From: Knoellia sp. p5-6-4
GTDB taxonomy: Bacteria; Actinomycetota; Actinomycetes; Actinomycetales; Dermatophilaceae
Assembly: GCF_029222705.1 (NCBI RefSeq)
Contig: NZ_JARGZF010000001.1
Location: forward strand, 306,437 to 370,436
Length of the DNA stretch: 64,000 nucleotides
Direction of reading: 5' to 3'
Part shown: piece after piece, positions 1-8,511 of the stretch
Position numbering within the stretch: the stretch's first letter is position 1
Layout: the number at the start of each line of letters is the position of its first letter
The notes under the pieces: model-generated
What the model was told of the DNA's origin: nothing
Seen by the model: only the letters and a program-made list of their open reading frames with translations
Databases searched by the model: none
Made by a program: the position numbers and the translations under genes

Positions 1-99
1 GAGCCGGTCGGCGTCGTCGAACCAGCCCCGGACCACCGCGGGAGCGGCGCGCAGGTAGGTCTCGTCGATGATGTCGACGCGCGAGGTGTTGTGGCTCAT
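1..99 (-). CDS. SRPBCC-like protein, N-terminal fragment (partial)
   Basis: Only the first 33 codons lie in the window; the gene runs off the left edge. The ATG at 97-99 opens a frame with no stop to base 1. The peptide contains VDIIDETYL followed by RAAPAVVRGWFDDADRL, which resembles the start of actinobacterial polyketide-cyclase/SRPBCC proteins (a strand, then a helix with a conserved Trp). Such genes often sit beside a FadD-type acyl-CoA synthetase, as here, divergently. The family call rests on a short stretch and is tentative. No Shine-Dalgarno sequence is obvious. Confidence 0.45.
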   Translation of the reverse strand, partial: MSHNTSRVDIIDETYLRAAPAVVRGWFDDADRL

Positions 100-231
100 G
101 ACGCTCTCGGGACGGGCTCGTGTCGGCTCAGGTCTGCGGCGGGCGGGTGTGAGAAGGACCGCAGCCTCCCACCGGGAGGCTACCGGTCGGTACAGTGCGG
201 GTCAGCACCAGAACGCGTCGAAGGAGACCCA

Positions 232-2019
232 GTGCAGGACCACGCCGTCCCCCCGCTCGTCGAGCCCACGACCGAGGGGAGCCTTGCCGACCTGCCGGCC
301 CGCAACGCAACCCGTGCACCCCACCGGGTCGCCTTCGCCAAGAAGCTCGGCGACGAGTGGGTCGACGTGACGGCGGCGCAGTTCCACGACGAGGTGCGCG
401 CGGTGGCCAAGGGCCTCGTCGCGAGCGGACTGCGCACCGGTGACCGGGTCGGCATCATGAGCAAGACGCGCTACGAGTGGACGGTCGCCGACTTCGCGAT
501 CTGGACCGCCGGCGGGGTGTCCGTCCCCATCTACGAGACCTCCTCCGCCGAGCAGGTGCTCTGGATCCTCAAGGACTCGGGCGCCCGCGGCGTCATCGTC
601 GAGACGCCGGCCCACGAGGCGACCGTGGCCGAGGTGCGCGACGACCTTCCCGAGCTCGAGCACGTGTGGCAGATCGACGCGGGTGGACTCGAGTCGCTCG
701 TCGAGCTCGGCTCGGGTGTCACCGACGCCGACCTCGACGCGGCCCGCGAGGGCGTCGACCGCACCTCGGTCGCGACCATCATCTACACGTCGGGTACGAC
801 CGGGCGGCCCAAGGGCTGCCAGCTGACCCACGGCAACTTCATGGCCCTGTCCGAGAACGCGGTGCGGCGCCTGGAGCAGGTGGTCCGCTCGGAGGGCGCC
901 TCCACCCTGCTCTTCCTGCCGCTCGCCCACGTCTTCGCGCGCTTCATCCAGGTGCTGTGCGTCAGCGGGGAGGCGAAGATGGGGCACAGCGCCGACATCA
1001 AGAACCTGCTGGCGGACTTCGCGAACTTCAAGCCGACCTTCATCCTCTCGGTCCCCCGGGTGTTCGAGAAGATCTACAACTCGGCGGAGCAGAAGGCGAC
1101 CGCCGAGGGCAAGGGCAAGATCTTCGCCACCGCCGCGGAGACCGCCATCGCGTGGTCGACGGCGCTCGACGCCGGCGGCGCCGGCCTGGGCCTGCGCCTG
1201 CGCCACGCGGTCTTCGACAGGCTCGTCTACGGCAAGCTGCGGGCCGCCATGGGCGGCCGGGTGCTGTATGCCGTGTCCGGCGGGGCCCCGCTCGGGACGC
1301 GCCTCGGTCACTTCTTCCGCGGCATCGGCGTCACCGTGCTCGAGGGCTACGGCCTGACCGAGACCACCGCGCCGGCCACCGTCAACATCCCCGAGCGCGT
1401 GAAGATCGGCACCGTCGGCCCGCCGCTGCCGGGTGTCGGGATCCGCATCGCCGAGGACGGCGAGGTGCTCATCCGGGGCAACAACGTCTTCTCCAGCTAC
1501 CACAACAACGAGGAGGCCACCTCGGCCGCGGTGCGGGACGGCTGGTTCCACACCGGCGACATCGGCGAGCTCGACGACGACGGCTACCTCAAGATCACCG
1601 GTCGCAAGAAGGAGCTGCTCGTCACCGCCGGCGGCAAGAACGTCGCGCCGGCAGTGCTCGAGGACCGCCTGCGCGCCCACCCGCTGGTCTCGCAGTGCAT
1701 CGTCGTCGGCGACCAGAAGCCGTTCATCGGCGCGCTGGTCACCCTCGACCCCGAGATGTACCCCACCTGGGCGAGGAACAACGGCATCGAGGGCGTCAGC
1801 CTCGAGCAGGCTCGCACGAACGAGGTGGTGCTCGCCGAGATCCAGCGGGCCGTCGACGAGGCCAACAAGGCGGTCTCCAAGGCGGAGTCGATCCGCAAGT
1901 TCACCATCCTCGAGGGCGACTTCACCGAGGAGAACGGCTACCTGACCCCGTCGATGAAGCTCAAGCGCAACATCGTGATGAAGGACTTCCACACCGACGT
2001 CGAGGCGCTCTACTCCTGA
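232..2019 (+). CDS. Long-chain acyl-CoA synthetase (AMP-binding, FadD15-like)
   Basis: Predicted to activate long-chain fatty acids to acyl-CoA through an acyl-adenylate. The adenylate-forming enzyme motifs are in order: the P-loop TSGTTGRPKG near residue 186, GYGLTETTAP near 372, then WFHTGDIGELDDDGYL and GRKKELLVTAGGKNVAP with the C-terminal domain lysine region. The 595-residue length fits the FadD15 group (about 600). I chose GTG 232 because AAGGAGA lies 5 bases upstream and the product then begins like relatives; the longer open frame from 91 lacks such a signal. It opens the block whose order resembles the mycobacterial fadD15 region. Confidence 0.92.
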   Translation: MQDHAVPPLVEPTTEGSLADLPARNATRAPHRVAFAKKLGDEWVDVTAAQFHDEVRAVAKGLVASGLRTGDRVGIMSKTRYEWTVADFAIWTAGGVSVPIYETSSAEQVLWILKDSGARGVIVETPAHEATVAEVRDDLPELEHVWQIDAGGLESLVELGSGVTDADLDAAREGVDRTSVATIIYTSGTTGRPKGCQLTHGNFMALSENAVRRLEQVVRSEGASTLLFLPLAHVFARFIQVLCVSGEAKMGHSADIKNLLADFANFKPTFILSVPRVFEKIYNSAEQKATAEGKGKIFATAAETAIAWSTALDAGGAGLGLRLRHAVFDRLVYGKLRAAMGGRVLYAVSGGAPLGTRLGHFFRGIGVTVLEGYGLTETTAPATVNIPERVKIGTVGPPLPGVGIRIAEDGEVLIRGNNVFSSYHNNEEATSAAVRDGWFHTGDIGELDDDGYLKITGRKKELLVTAGGKNVAPAVLEDRLRAHPLVSQCIVVGDQKPFIGALVTLDPEMYPTWARNNGIEGVSLEQARTNEVVLAEIQRAVDEANKAVSKAESIRKFTILEGDFTEENGYLTPSMKLKRNIVMKDFHTDVEALYS

Positions 2020-2054
2020 GCCGAGCCGGTGCGCCGTCCGCGGCGGCGGACCTC

Positions 2055-2060
2055 TACCGT
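2055..2060 (+). promoter_or_regulatory. Leaderless-type -10 box (TACCGT)
   Basis: TACCGT ends 7 bases before the ATG at 2068. No Shine-Dalgarno sequence lies between them, so the transcript probably starts at or next to the start codon. Confidence 0.5.
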
Positions 2061-2067
2061 TCTGGGC

Positions 2068-3393
2068 ATGCCTCCTCGCACCACCTCGAGCCAGGCCACC
2101 GCTTTCGCGGTGGCCTGGCTCGCGTACTTCCTGGCCCTGCAGTGGAGCGTGGTGCGCTTTCGGGTCCCCATCGTGCTCGCCCTCACGGCGTGCGCGGGCG
2201 CCCTGGCCCTGTGGCAGTGGCGCCGGGCCCCGGTGACGCTCACCCCGCCCGCGGTGACCGGCATGCTCGCCGGCAGCGCGCTGGCGACGCTGGTGGTGCC
2301 GCTGTTCTCCTACCTCGACGCCACCGGCCTCGCGGTCGCGACGACCGCGCTGGTGGCCGGCCCGCTCGTCGCGGCGGCCCTCCTGTGGTCGGGTCGAGAG
2401 CGCGCGGCGCTGCCCGCCCTGGCGACGAGCATCGGTGCGTATGCCGTGGCGGGCACCACCGCGGTCGTCACCGACCCGGCGCCGAAGATCGACGTGTGGG
2501 TGACCCTCCAGCAGGCCAGCGACGCCCTCGCCCGCGGCGAGAGCTTCTACGAGGTGACCTGGTCCGGATCACCCGGCATCCAGGACGCCTTCACCTACCT
2601 GCCGTTCACCACCGTGCTGCTCGCCCCGGGTCGCTGGCTCGCCGGCGACGTCCGCTGGGCCCTGCTCGTGTGGACCCTGGTCGCGGCGGCCGGCGCCTGG
2701 GCCCTGGCCGCGCCAGGTCCCCGCTGGCGGGCCGCCGCGGTGGTCGCCCTGCTGCTCTTCGCACCGGGCACCCTCACCCAGGTCGACCAGGCCTGGACCG
2801 AGCCGCTGCTGCTCGCCGGCCTCGTGTGGTGGGCAGTGCTCGTCGACCGCGGCGGCCGGGCGGCCTGGTGGGCGGTGCTGCCGCTGGCCCTCGCGTGTGC
2901 GAGCAAGCAGCACCTGGCCGTGCTGCTGCCGGTGCTGCTGGTCTGGCGGCCCTTCGGGGTCCGTCGCACGCTCGCGACCGGCGTTCTCACCGGGCTGTTC
3001 ATCGCGCCGTGGTTCCTCGCCGGGCCGTCCGACTTCCTGCACGACACGGTCACCCTGCTGGTGTCGTTCCCGCCCCTGAAGTTCGCCAACACCCTCTACC
3101 TGCTGGCACTGAACACCTTCGGGGTCACGCTGCCGTTCTGGGTGACCGGGCTGGTCGTCCTGGGCACGCTGGGCGGCGTCATCGTGGTGGTCCGGCGCCG
3201 CCAGCCGGCCCTGCCTGAGGTGCTGCGCTGGCTCGCCCTGGTGCTCCTGGTGGCCAACCTCGTCAACAAGCAGGCCTTCTACAACCAGTTCTGGCTGGCC
3301 GGGGCCCTCGTCGTCGTCTCGCTGGCGGTGGCCGCCCGGCCGGCGGTCAGGCCCGCGCCAGCCGCCCCAGGTAGGACAGCCACTGCCGTGTGA
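2068..3393 (+). CDS. Polytopic membrane protein, GT-C glycosyltransferase-like
   Basis: A 441-residue hydrophobic protein with roughly ten predicted membrane segments, separated by short basic or acidic loops. The stretch ASDALARGESFYEV followed by DAFTYLPFTTVLLAPGRWLA, and LACASKQHLAVLLPVLLVW further on, resemble the polyprenol-phosphate-mannose-dependent (GT87-type) family, which glycosylates cell-envelope lipids or glycans on the outer membrane face. I see no clear acidic catalytic motif, so the substrate is unknown. The ATG at 2068 is favoured by the -10 box above. Its 3' end overlaps the convergent lipoprotein gene by 47 bases, which limits room for a terminator. Confidence 0.6.
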   Translation: MPPRTTSSQATAFAVAWLAYFLALQWSVVRFRVPIVLALTACAGALALWQWRRAPVTLTPPAVTGMLAGSALATLVVPLFSYLDATGLAVATTALVAGPLVAAALLWSGRERAALPALATSIGAYAVAGTTAVVTDPAPKIDVWVTLQQASDALARGESFYEVTWSGSPGIQDAFTYLPFTTVLLAPGRWLAGDVRWALLVWTLVAAAGAWALAAPGPRWRAAAVVALLLFAPGTLTQVDQAWTEPLLLAGLVWWAVLVDRGGRAAWWAVLPLALACASKQHLAVLLPVLLVWRPFGVRRTLATGVLTGLFIAPWFLAGPSDFLHDTVTLLVSFPPLKFANTLYLLALNTFGVTLPFWVTGLVVLGTLGGVIVVVRRRQPALPEVLRWLALVLLVANLVNKQAFYNQFWLAGALVVVSLAVAARPAVRPAPAAPGRTATAV

Positions 3394-4756
3394 ACGCCTC
3401 CTCGGTCGTGCCGAGCACGGCCGAGAACGCCTGGCGCGTGTTCTCCTCGGGGTCGCCGGGCGCCGCGGAGGGGCTGGGCCGGGTCGCCGCCCGCAGGTAG
3501 AACCGGACGAGCGCCTGCTCCCCGTGCTGGTCGACGATGGAGCAGGCGGCCAGCCAGGCGGCGTTGTAGCTCGGCGCGATGGTCGAGGTGGCAGGGTCGA
3601 AGTCACGCTCGGTCGGCAGGGCGTTCGGGCCGCTGCCGCTGCGCACTCGGTCCAGGAGCGCCTCGGCGATGGTGGTGCGCGGCAGGTCGACCCCGCGGTA
3701 GCCGACGTAGTCGGCCAGGCCTTCCGAGAGCCAGAGCGGCACCGCGCGCGTGGTCGAGGCCCGCACCGCGACGTGCGTGGTCTCGTGCGTGACGACCACC
3801 TCCTGCCCCGTGGGGTGCAGCCGGGCGAAGGCCTGGGGGTTGAGCACGATGCGGTCGGCCCCTGCCCTGCCGTCGGCCCCGAGGGCGCCGTCGGTGACGG
3901 CGGCGACCTGGTCGACCCCGGCCGCGTCCTGACCGAGCTGCTCAGCCATCTCGCCGGCCGTCGCGGGCACGACGAGCACCACCCGCGAGCCCCAGGGCTT
4001 GGTCCAGACCTGGCCGACCCGGGAGACGGCCCGGTCACCGAGGCGCCGGTAGAGGTCCGGGTCGCGCACCTTCCCGCTCGCGACGACCAGCGTGCTGCGG
4101 CCGGCGAGCACCCGCAGGTCCGGCAGGTCCCACAGCTGGGCCTGGGTGCCGCCGTCGGAGTCGTCGGCCAGCCTCCAGCCGTCGGCCCGGCGGACGGCGG
4201 TCAGGTGGGTCTCGTAGGTCCGCGGCCCGCGGTCGTAGCCCTTGAGCGCGTACCTGCCCTCGACGCGGGCGACCCAGGCCTCGGGGCCGACCTGCCCCGC
4301 CCGCTCGGGGCTCAGCGCCGGGGCGGGCTCGGGTGTGCCGTAGTCGAAGGTGCCGAGCGGCAGGCGCACCAGGTTGTCGAACGCCTCGAGCTGGCGGAGC
4401 CCGAAACCGGACCGGGGGCTGTCGAGGGTGGCCACGAAGCGGGCGCGGTCGCGTGCGAGGACGGCCGCGGCGCGCTCGTCGAGCAGGTCCTGCAGCGCCT
4501 CGACCCGGGCGACGGCAGGGTCGGTGGTGGGGCTCTGGGGCGTCGAGTCACCGGCGGAGGCGGAGGTGGTCGCCGGGCCCGCGGAGGCGGGGCGAGGCGG
4601 ACCTTCGACGTGGGGCGCGCCGGAGCAGCCTGAGACGAGGACGACCAAGGACAGCAGGGCGACCAGGACCCTGTGGGCGGCGAGGCGCCGCCGGCCCACC
4701 TCGCCGTTCCGCCGGCCGTCGTCCCGGCCGCACGCCCGCATGCTCACGCGGGCCAT
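3347..4756 (-). CDS. Secreted lipoprotein with gluzincin-like HExxH motif
   Basis: The N-terminus has basic residues, a hydrophobic stretch (VLVALLSLVVLVSG) and a lipobox LVSGC, so it should be exported and lipid-anchored. The C-terminal half carries VVVTHETTHVAV, an HExxH zinc motif, followed about 20 residues later by WLSEGLADYVGYR, where the Glu could be the third zinc ligand as in gluzincins. Part of the middle resembles an NTF2-like or SnoaL-like domain. Probably a cell-surface metallopeptidase or an inactive relative; substrate unknown. Starts at 4756, 4741 or 4765 are all possible. It lies 34 bases downstream of the CxxC gene and is probably co-transcribed with it. Confidence 0.65.
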   Translation of the reverse strand: MARVSMRACGRDDGRRNGEVGRRRLAAHRVLVALLSLVVLVSGCSGAPHVEGPPRPASAGPATTSASAGDSTPQSPTTDPAVARVEALQDLLDERAAAVLARDRARFVATLDSPRSGFGLRQLEAFDNLVRLPLGTFDYGTPEPAPALSPERAGQVGPEAWVARVEGRYALKGYDRGPRTYETHLTAVRRADGWRLADDSDGGTQAQLWDLPDLRVLAGRSTLVVASGKVRDPDLYRRLGDRAVSRVGQVWTKPWGSRVVLVVPATAGEMAEQLGQDAAGVDQVAAVTDGALGADGRAGADRIVLNPQAFARLHPTGQEVVVTHETTHVAVRASTTRAVPLWLSEGLADYVGYRGVDLPRTTIAEALLDRVRSGSGPNALPTERDFDPATSTIAPSYNAAWLAACSIVDQHGEQALVRFYLRAATRPSPSAAPGDPEENTRQAFSAVLGTTEEAFTRQWLSYLGRLARA

Positions 4757-4790
4757 CGTAGGCACGGGGCGCAGGAGCCGGCGGGGCTGT

Positions 4791-5009
4791 TCAGCCGACG
4801 GCGCGCGCCGCGTCCCACGGCTCGCGCCGCGCCCGCAGCCCGGTGGCCTCCTGCGGCGTGACGAGGCCAGAGGCGACGAACAGGGTCACCGCGGCGCGCT
4901 CAGCCGCGTCGAGCGGCAGGTCCGCGGTCGCCGGCGCCAGGAGCGCCGTCACCATGCAGTCACCGCAGTGGAGCTCACGGACCGGGCAGGACGTGCAGTC
5001 GATGATCAC
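4791..5009 (-). CDS. Small double-CxxC protein, function unknown
   Basis: A 72-residue protein starting VIIDCTSCPVRELHCGDC, with two CxxC pairs eleven residues apart (first Cys to first Cys), a pattern suited to binding zinc or an Fe-S cluster. The rest is a predicted helical segment. The GTG at 5009 is preferred to the in-frame GTG at 5018 because AGGAAGG then sits about 10 bases upstream; from 5018 the gap would be one base. I recall similar short proteins in other actinobacteria but no known function. It is upstream of, and in line with, the metallopeptidase-like lipoprotein gene. Confidence 0.7.
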   Translation of the reverse strand: MIIDCTSCPVRELHCGDCMVTALLAPATADLPLDAAERAAVTLFVASGLVTPQEATGLRARREPWDAARAVG

Positions 5010-5186
5010 CGTGATCACCCCTTCCTCTTGGTTGCCCCCGACGGTAGGAGCGACCACCGACAGCGACCCCACAGCGGACCTCCCTCCGGACCCCGCAGCG
5101 GCCCGGAGGACGCCGACGACGGGCCGGCGGGGAACCGGCGCAGCCACCTGCAGGCGCGCCTTCGCCGGGCTGTCGGCGCCCCGGCA

Positions 5187-5192
5187 TACCGT
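5187..5192 (+). promoter_or_regulatory. Leaderless-type -10 box (TACCGT)
   Basis: The box is 7 bases before ATG 5200 and overlaps one copy of the dispersed GTATGCC word (5183-5189, reverse orientation). Confidence 0.5.
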
Positions 5193-5199
5193 CTGGCGC

Positions 5200-6918
5200 A
5201 TGCAGATGGTCCAAGGCACCTTCGACGACCTGGGCACCGCGCTGTCCGGGGTCACCTTCGTCGTCGTCGACCTCGAGACCACCGGCGGAAGCCCCGCCGA
5301 GTCGCAGATCACCGAGATCGGCGCCGTGCGGGTCCGCGGCGGCGAGGTGCTCGGTGAGTTCCAGACCCTGGTCAACCCCGGCGCCCCGATCCCGGCGTTC
5401 ATCCAGGTGCTCACCGGCATCACCGACGCCATGGTCGCCACCGCGCCGCGCATCGATTCGGCGCTCCCCGCGTTCCTCGAGTTCGCCCGGGGGTCGGTGC
5501 TCGTGGCCCACAACGCCGGCTTCGACATCTCCTTCCTCAAGGCCGCCGCCGCTCGTACGGGCAACCGCTGGCCGGGCTTCGAGGTGCTCGACACCGTCAC
5601 CCTGGCGCGCCAGCTGGTCCCGCGCGACGAGACCCGCAACCACAAGCTCTCCACTCTCGCGGCCCACTTCGGCTCCCCCACGACGCCCGACCACCGGGCG
5701 CTGCACGACGCGCGGGCCACCGTCGACGTCCTGCACGCGCTCATCGAGCGGGTCGGCAACCTCGGCGTGCACACCCTGGAGGAGCTCACCAGCTACACCT
5801 CGCGCGTGGCGCCGTCCACGCGGCGCAAGCGCTACCTCGCCCAGGACCTGCCGTCGGCCCCGGGCGTCTACCTGTTCAAGGACGGGCAGGGCCGGGTGCT
5901 CTACGTCGGCACCTCCGTCAACATCCGCACGCGCGTGCGCAGCTACTTCACCGCCTCGGAGCAGCGCACCCGCATGGCCGAGATGGTGCGCCTCGCCGAG
6001 AGCGTCACGCCCATTGTCTGCGCCACCACCCTCGAGGCCGAGGTGCGCGAGCTGCGCCTCCTCGCCGAGCACAAGCCGCGCTACAACCGGCGGTCCAAGG
6101 CCCCCGAGCGGGGGGTGTGGGTGAAGCTGACCGTCGAGGCCTTCCCGCGCCTGAGCATGGTGCGCGAGGTGCGTCGCGACGGGGCCCGCTACATCGGCCC
6201 GTTCTCCGGCCGCGCCGCCGCCGAGGCCGCGATCGCCGCGGTGCACGAGGTCATCCCGCTGCGCCAGTGCGTGCAGCGGCTCTCCCCCTCGAAGCCGGTG
6301 AGCGCCTGCGCGCTCGCCGACATGGGCCGGTGCGGCGCCCCCTGCACGGGGGCCCAGAGCGTGCAGGAGTATGCCGTCGTGGCCGGACGGGCGATGGCCG
6401 CCCTGGCCGGCGACAGCCGCGACGTCGTCACTGCCCTGCGGGCGCGCATGGTCACCCTCGCCGAGCAGGAGCGCTTCGAGGACGCCGGCACGCTGCGCGA
6501 CCGCCTCCTCGCCCTGGTGCGCGGCATGGCCCGCAGCCAGCGCATCGCCCCGCTGGCAGCCAGCGCCGAGATCGTCGCGGCGAGGCCGGCCGCCCTCGGC
6601 GGCTGGGAGCTCGTGTGCATCCGCCACGGCAGGCTCGCCGGCAGCAGCGTCTCCCCTCGAGGCGCCGACCCGATGCCCTACGTGCAGGCCCTGCGGGCCA
6701 GCGCCGAAGCGGTCCTGCCCGCGCCGGCACCGGCACCGGCAGGCACGGCCGAGGAGTCGGAGAAGATCCTGCGCTGGCTCGAGTCGCCCGGGGTCAGGCT
6801 CGTCGACCTCGACGGGCAGTGGACCTGCCCGGTCGGCGGCGCCGGCGCCGCACGGGCCCAGCTCGAGCCCCAGTCCGTGTCGCGCCACGAGGCGGCCGGC
6901 TTCGTCGCCGCGTCCTGA
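5200..6918 (+). CDS. DEDD exonuclease / GIY-YIG (UvrC-like) fusion protein
   Basis: The N-terminal third is a DnaQ-type 3'-5' exonuclease: ExoI VDLETTG near residue 23, ExoII LVAHNAGFDISFL, and ExoIII HRALHDARATVDVL carrying the catalytic His and Asp. From about residue 220 a GIY-YIG nuclease begins (PGVYLFKDGQGRVLYVG), like the first half of UvrC or Cho, followed by a Cys-containing segment GRCGAPCTG and a UvrB-binding-like helix region (EQERFEDAGTLRDRLL). The protein (572 residues) probably works in DNA repair or proofreading. The ATG at 5200 fits both the leaderless promoter and the start of the exonuclease fold. The fused form is common in actinobacteria (M. tuberculosis Rv2191). Confidence 0.88.
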   Translation: MQMVQGTFDDLGTALSGVTFVVVDLETTGGSPAESQITEIGAVRVRGGEVLGEFQTLVNPGAPIPAFIQVLTGITDAMVATAPRIDSALPAFLEFARGSVLVAHNAGFDISFLKAAAARTGNRWPGFEVLDTVTLARQLVPRDETRNHKLSTLAAHFGSPTTPDHRALHDARATVDVLHALIERVGNLGVHTLEELTSYTSRVAPSTRRKRYLAQDLPSAPGVYLFKDGQGRVLYVGTSVNIRTRVRSYFTASEQRTRMAEMVRLAESVTPIVCATTLEAEVRELRLLAEHKPRYNRRSKAPERGVWVKLTVEAFPRLSMVREVRRDGARYIGPFSGRAAAEAAIAAVHEVIPLRQCVQRLSPSKPVSACALADMGRCGAPCTGAQSVQEYAVVAGRAMAALAGDSRDVVTALRARMVTLAEQERFEDAGTLRDRLLALVRGMARSQRIAPLAASAEIVAARPAALGGWELVCIRHGRLAGSSVSPRGADPMPYVQALRASAEAVLPAPAPAPAGTAEESEKILRWLESPGVRLVDLDGQWTCPVGGAGAARAQLEPQSVSRHEAAGFVAAS

Positions 6919-6928
6919 CCCGCCGCAC

Positions 6929-6934
6929 TACTGT
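6929..6934 (+). promoter_or_regulatory. Leaderless-type -10 box (TACTGT)
   Basis: Lies 6 bases before GTG 6941, just after the stop of the nuclease gene, which suggests the Lrp-type gene has its own promoter. Confidence 0.45.
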
Positions 6935-6940
6935 GGCCCC

Positions 6941-7225
6941 GTGATCTCTGCCATCGTCCTCATCAACGCCGAAGTCGACCGCATCCCCGAGGTGGCCCAG
7001 GCCATCGCCGAGCTCGACGGCGTGAGCGAGGTCTACTCGGTCGCCGGCGACGTCGACCTGATCGCCATGGTGCGGGTGCGGGCGCACGAGGAGCTCGCCG
7101 ACGTCATCGCCGACCGGCTCAACAAGGTCGACGGTGTGACCGGTACCTCGACCCACATCGCCTTCCGCACCTACTCGCGGCACGACCTCGAGGCCGCCTT
7201 CAGCCTCGGCCTCGACGACGAGTAG
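6941..7225 (+). CDS. Stand-alone Lrp/AsnC ligand-binding (RAM) domain protein
   Basis: The 94 residues cover only the effector-binding beta-alpha-beta sandwich of Lrp/AsnC regulators (VISAIVLINAE, then DGVSEVYSVAGDVDLIAMVRV, then THIAFRTYS). There is no helix-turn-helix. Such isolated domains form dimers or higher oligomers that bind small molecules, often amino acids, and some associate with full-length Lrp proteins. Its place beside trpD suggests amino-acid sensing, but no partner is shown. Confidence 0.85.
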   Translation: MISAIVLINAEVDRIPEVAQAIAELDGVSEVYSVAGDVDLIAMVRVRAHEELADVIADRLNKVDGVTGTSTHIAFRTYSRHDLEAAFSLGLDDE

Positions 7226-7259
7226 CCGGGCCGCGCCACCGGCGCCGCGGTCCGGCCAT

Positions 7260-7424
7260 GTGAGTGGCGCTGCTGCCGTCGGCGCGGTGTTGGCGCTCGG
7301 TGTCCGGCTGCGCTGGCTCACCCTCGGCCTGACGGGCGCAGCGCTGCTCGCTCTCGGCGCCCGTTACGAGAGGCGCCGCCGTGACGCGGTGCGGGCGGCA
7401 CACTGGTTCGCCCACCTGCACTGA
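7260..7424 (+). pseudogene. Short membrane ORF like the C-terminal tail of an SCO7613-type protein
   Basis: A 54-codon frame from GTG 7260 encodes VLALGVRLRWLTLGLTGAAL, then ALGARYERRRRDAVRA. This is one membrane segment with an arginine-rich tail and resembles the last segment of large actinobacterial membrane proteins (SCO7613 C-terminal domain). No other part of such a protein is nearby; upstream is the Lrp-type gene in another frame. It is either a remnant of a lost gene or a small independent membrane protein. No convincing Shine-Dalgarno sequence precedes it. Confidence 0.35.
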
Positions 7425-7438
7425 CCTGTCGCGGGCGC

Positions 7439-8506
7439 TCAGAGGTCGTCGCGCTGGCTGGCCTGTGCCCAGGCGTCGAGCCGGCGCAGCGCCTCCCCGG
7501 AGTCCAGCGCCTGCTCGGCGCGGTCCATCCCGCGGCGCACGCCGGAGAGGAAGTCCTCAGCGGTGGGGCCGCCGTCGGGCTCGGTGAGCGCGAGCGCGAT
7601 GCCGGCGTTGAGGACGACCGCGTCGCGCACCGGTGAACGCAGGCCCTCGAAGAGCTGTCGGGCCACGCTCGCGTTGTGCGCTGCGTCGGCTCCCCGCAGG
7701 CTCTCCAGGGGGTGCAGCTCCAGACCGAGGTCGCGCGGGTCGAGCCGGTGCTCGCGCACCTGGCCGTCCCGCACCCACCACACCCGCGAGGTCGTGCTGA
7801 TGGTGAGCTCGTCGAGGCCGTCGTCGCCGCGGAACACCGCCGCGTCCTTGCCTCGCCCGGCGAACACACCGGCCATCAGCGGCGCCACGCGGGCGTCCGC
7901 GACGCCCACCGCGGCATACGTGGGGCGGGCCGGGTTGGTCAATGGGCCGAGGAGGTTGAACGCGGTGGCGATGCCCAGGTCGCGCCGGGCCTCGGCAGCG
8001 TGCCGCATCGAGGGGTGGAACGTCTGCGCGAAGCAGAAGGTGATGCCGGCGAGCTCGGCCACCCGGGCCACCTGACCGGGGCTCAAGGTGAGGTTGACCC
8101 CGAGGGCCTCCAGGACGTCTGCCGAGCCCGAGGACGACGACGCGGCCCGGTTGCCGTGCTTGACGACGCGGATCCCGCACGCCGAGATCACCACCGAGGA
8201 CATCGTGGAGATGTTGACCGAGTGCGACCGGTCACCGCCCGTGCCCACGATGTCGAGGCTGGGTTCGGCGACCTCGATGGGGCGCGCGTGCTCGAGCATG
8301 ACGTCGGCCAGCCCGCGCACCTCGTCGACGCTCTCGCCCTTGGCGCGCAGCGCCACCAGGAAGCCGGCCTGCTGCACCGGTGACGCCTCACCGGACATGA
8401 TCTGGTCCATGGCCCAGGCGGCAGCCTCCGTGTTCAGGTCCTCGCCGGCGAGCAGGGAGGTGAACAGGTCCGGCCACGTGAACGCAGCCGGCGCCGACGA
8501 AGCCAT
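7439..8506 (-). CDS. trpD: Anthranilate phosphoribosyltransferase
   Basis: Second step of tryptophan synthesis: joins anthranilate and PRPP. The PRPP-binding loop [17 protein letters not shown] and the conserved [21 protein letters not shown] region are intact, as is the later [11 protein letters not shown] motif. The 355-residue length is normal. The ATG at 8506 lies 5 bases after the stop of the receiver-like gene, so the two are probably co-transcribed from the promoter at 8972. No other trp gene is in the window, so trpD is separated from the main pathway genes, as it is in mycobacteria. Confidence 0.95.
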   Translation of the reverse strand: MASSAPAAFTWPDLFTSLLAGEDLNTEAAAWAMDQIMSGEASPVQQAGFLVALRAKGESVDEVRGLADVMLEHARPIEVAEPSLDIVGTGGDRSHSVNISTMSSVVISACGIRVVKHGNRAASSSSGSADVLEALGVNLTLSPGQVARVAELAGITFCFAQTFHPSMRHAAEARRDLGIATAFNLLGPLTNPARPTYAAVGVADARVAPLMAGVFAGRGKDAAVFRGDDGLDELTISTTSRVWWVRDGQVREHRLDPRDLGLELHPLESLRGADAAHNASVARQLFEGLRSPVRDAVVLNAGIALALTEPDGGPTAEDFLSGVRRGMDRAEQALDSGEALRRLDAWAQASQRDDL

Positions 8507-8511
8507 CGGCG

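Noticed and set aside
477-3218. A 913-codon open frame on the + strand across fadD and the next gene
   Set aside because: It is a shifted-frame shadow: Arg/Pro/Ala-rich, no motifs, and crosses two real genes with clear family matches. Long spurious frames are usual at this GC content.
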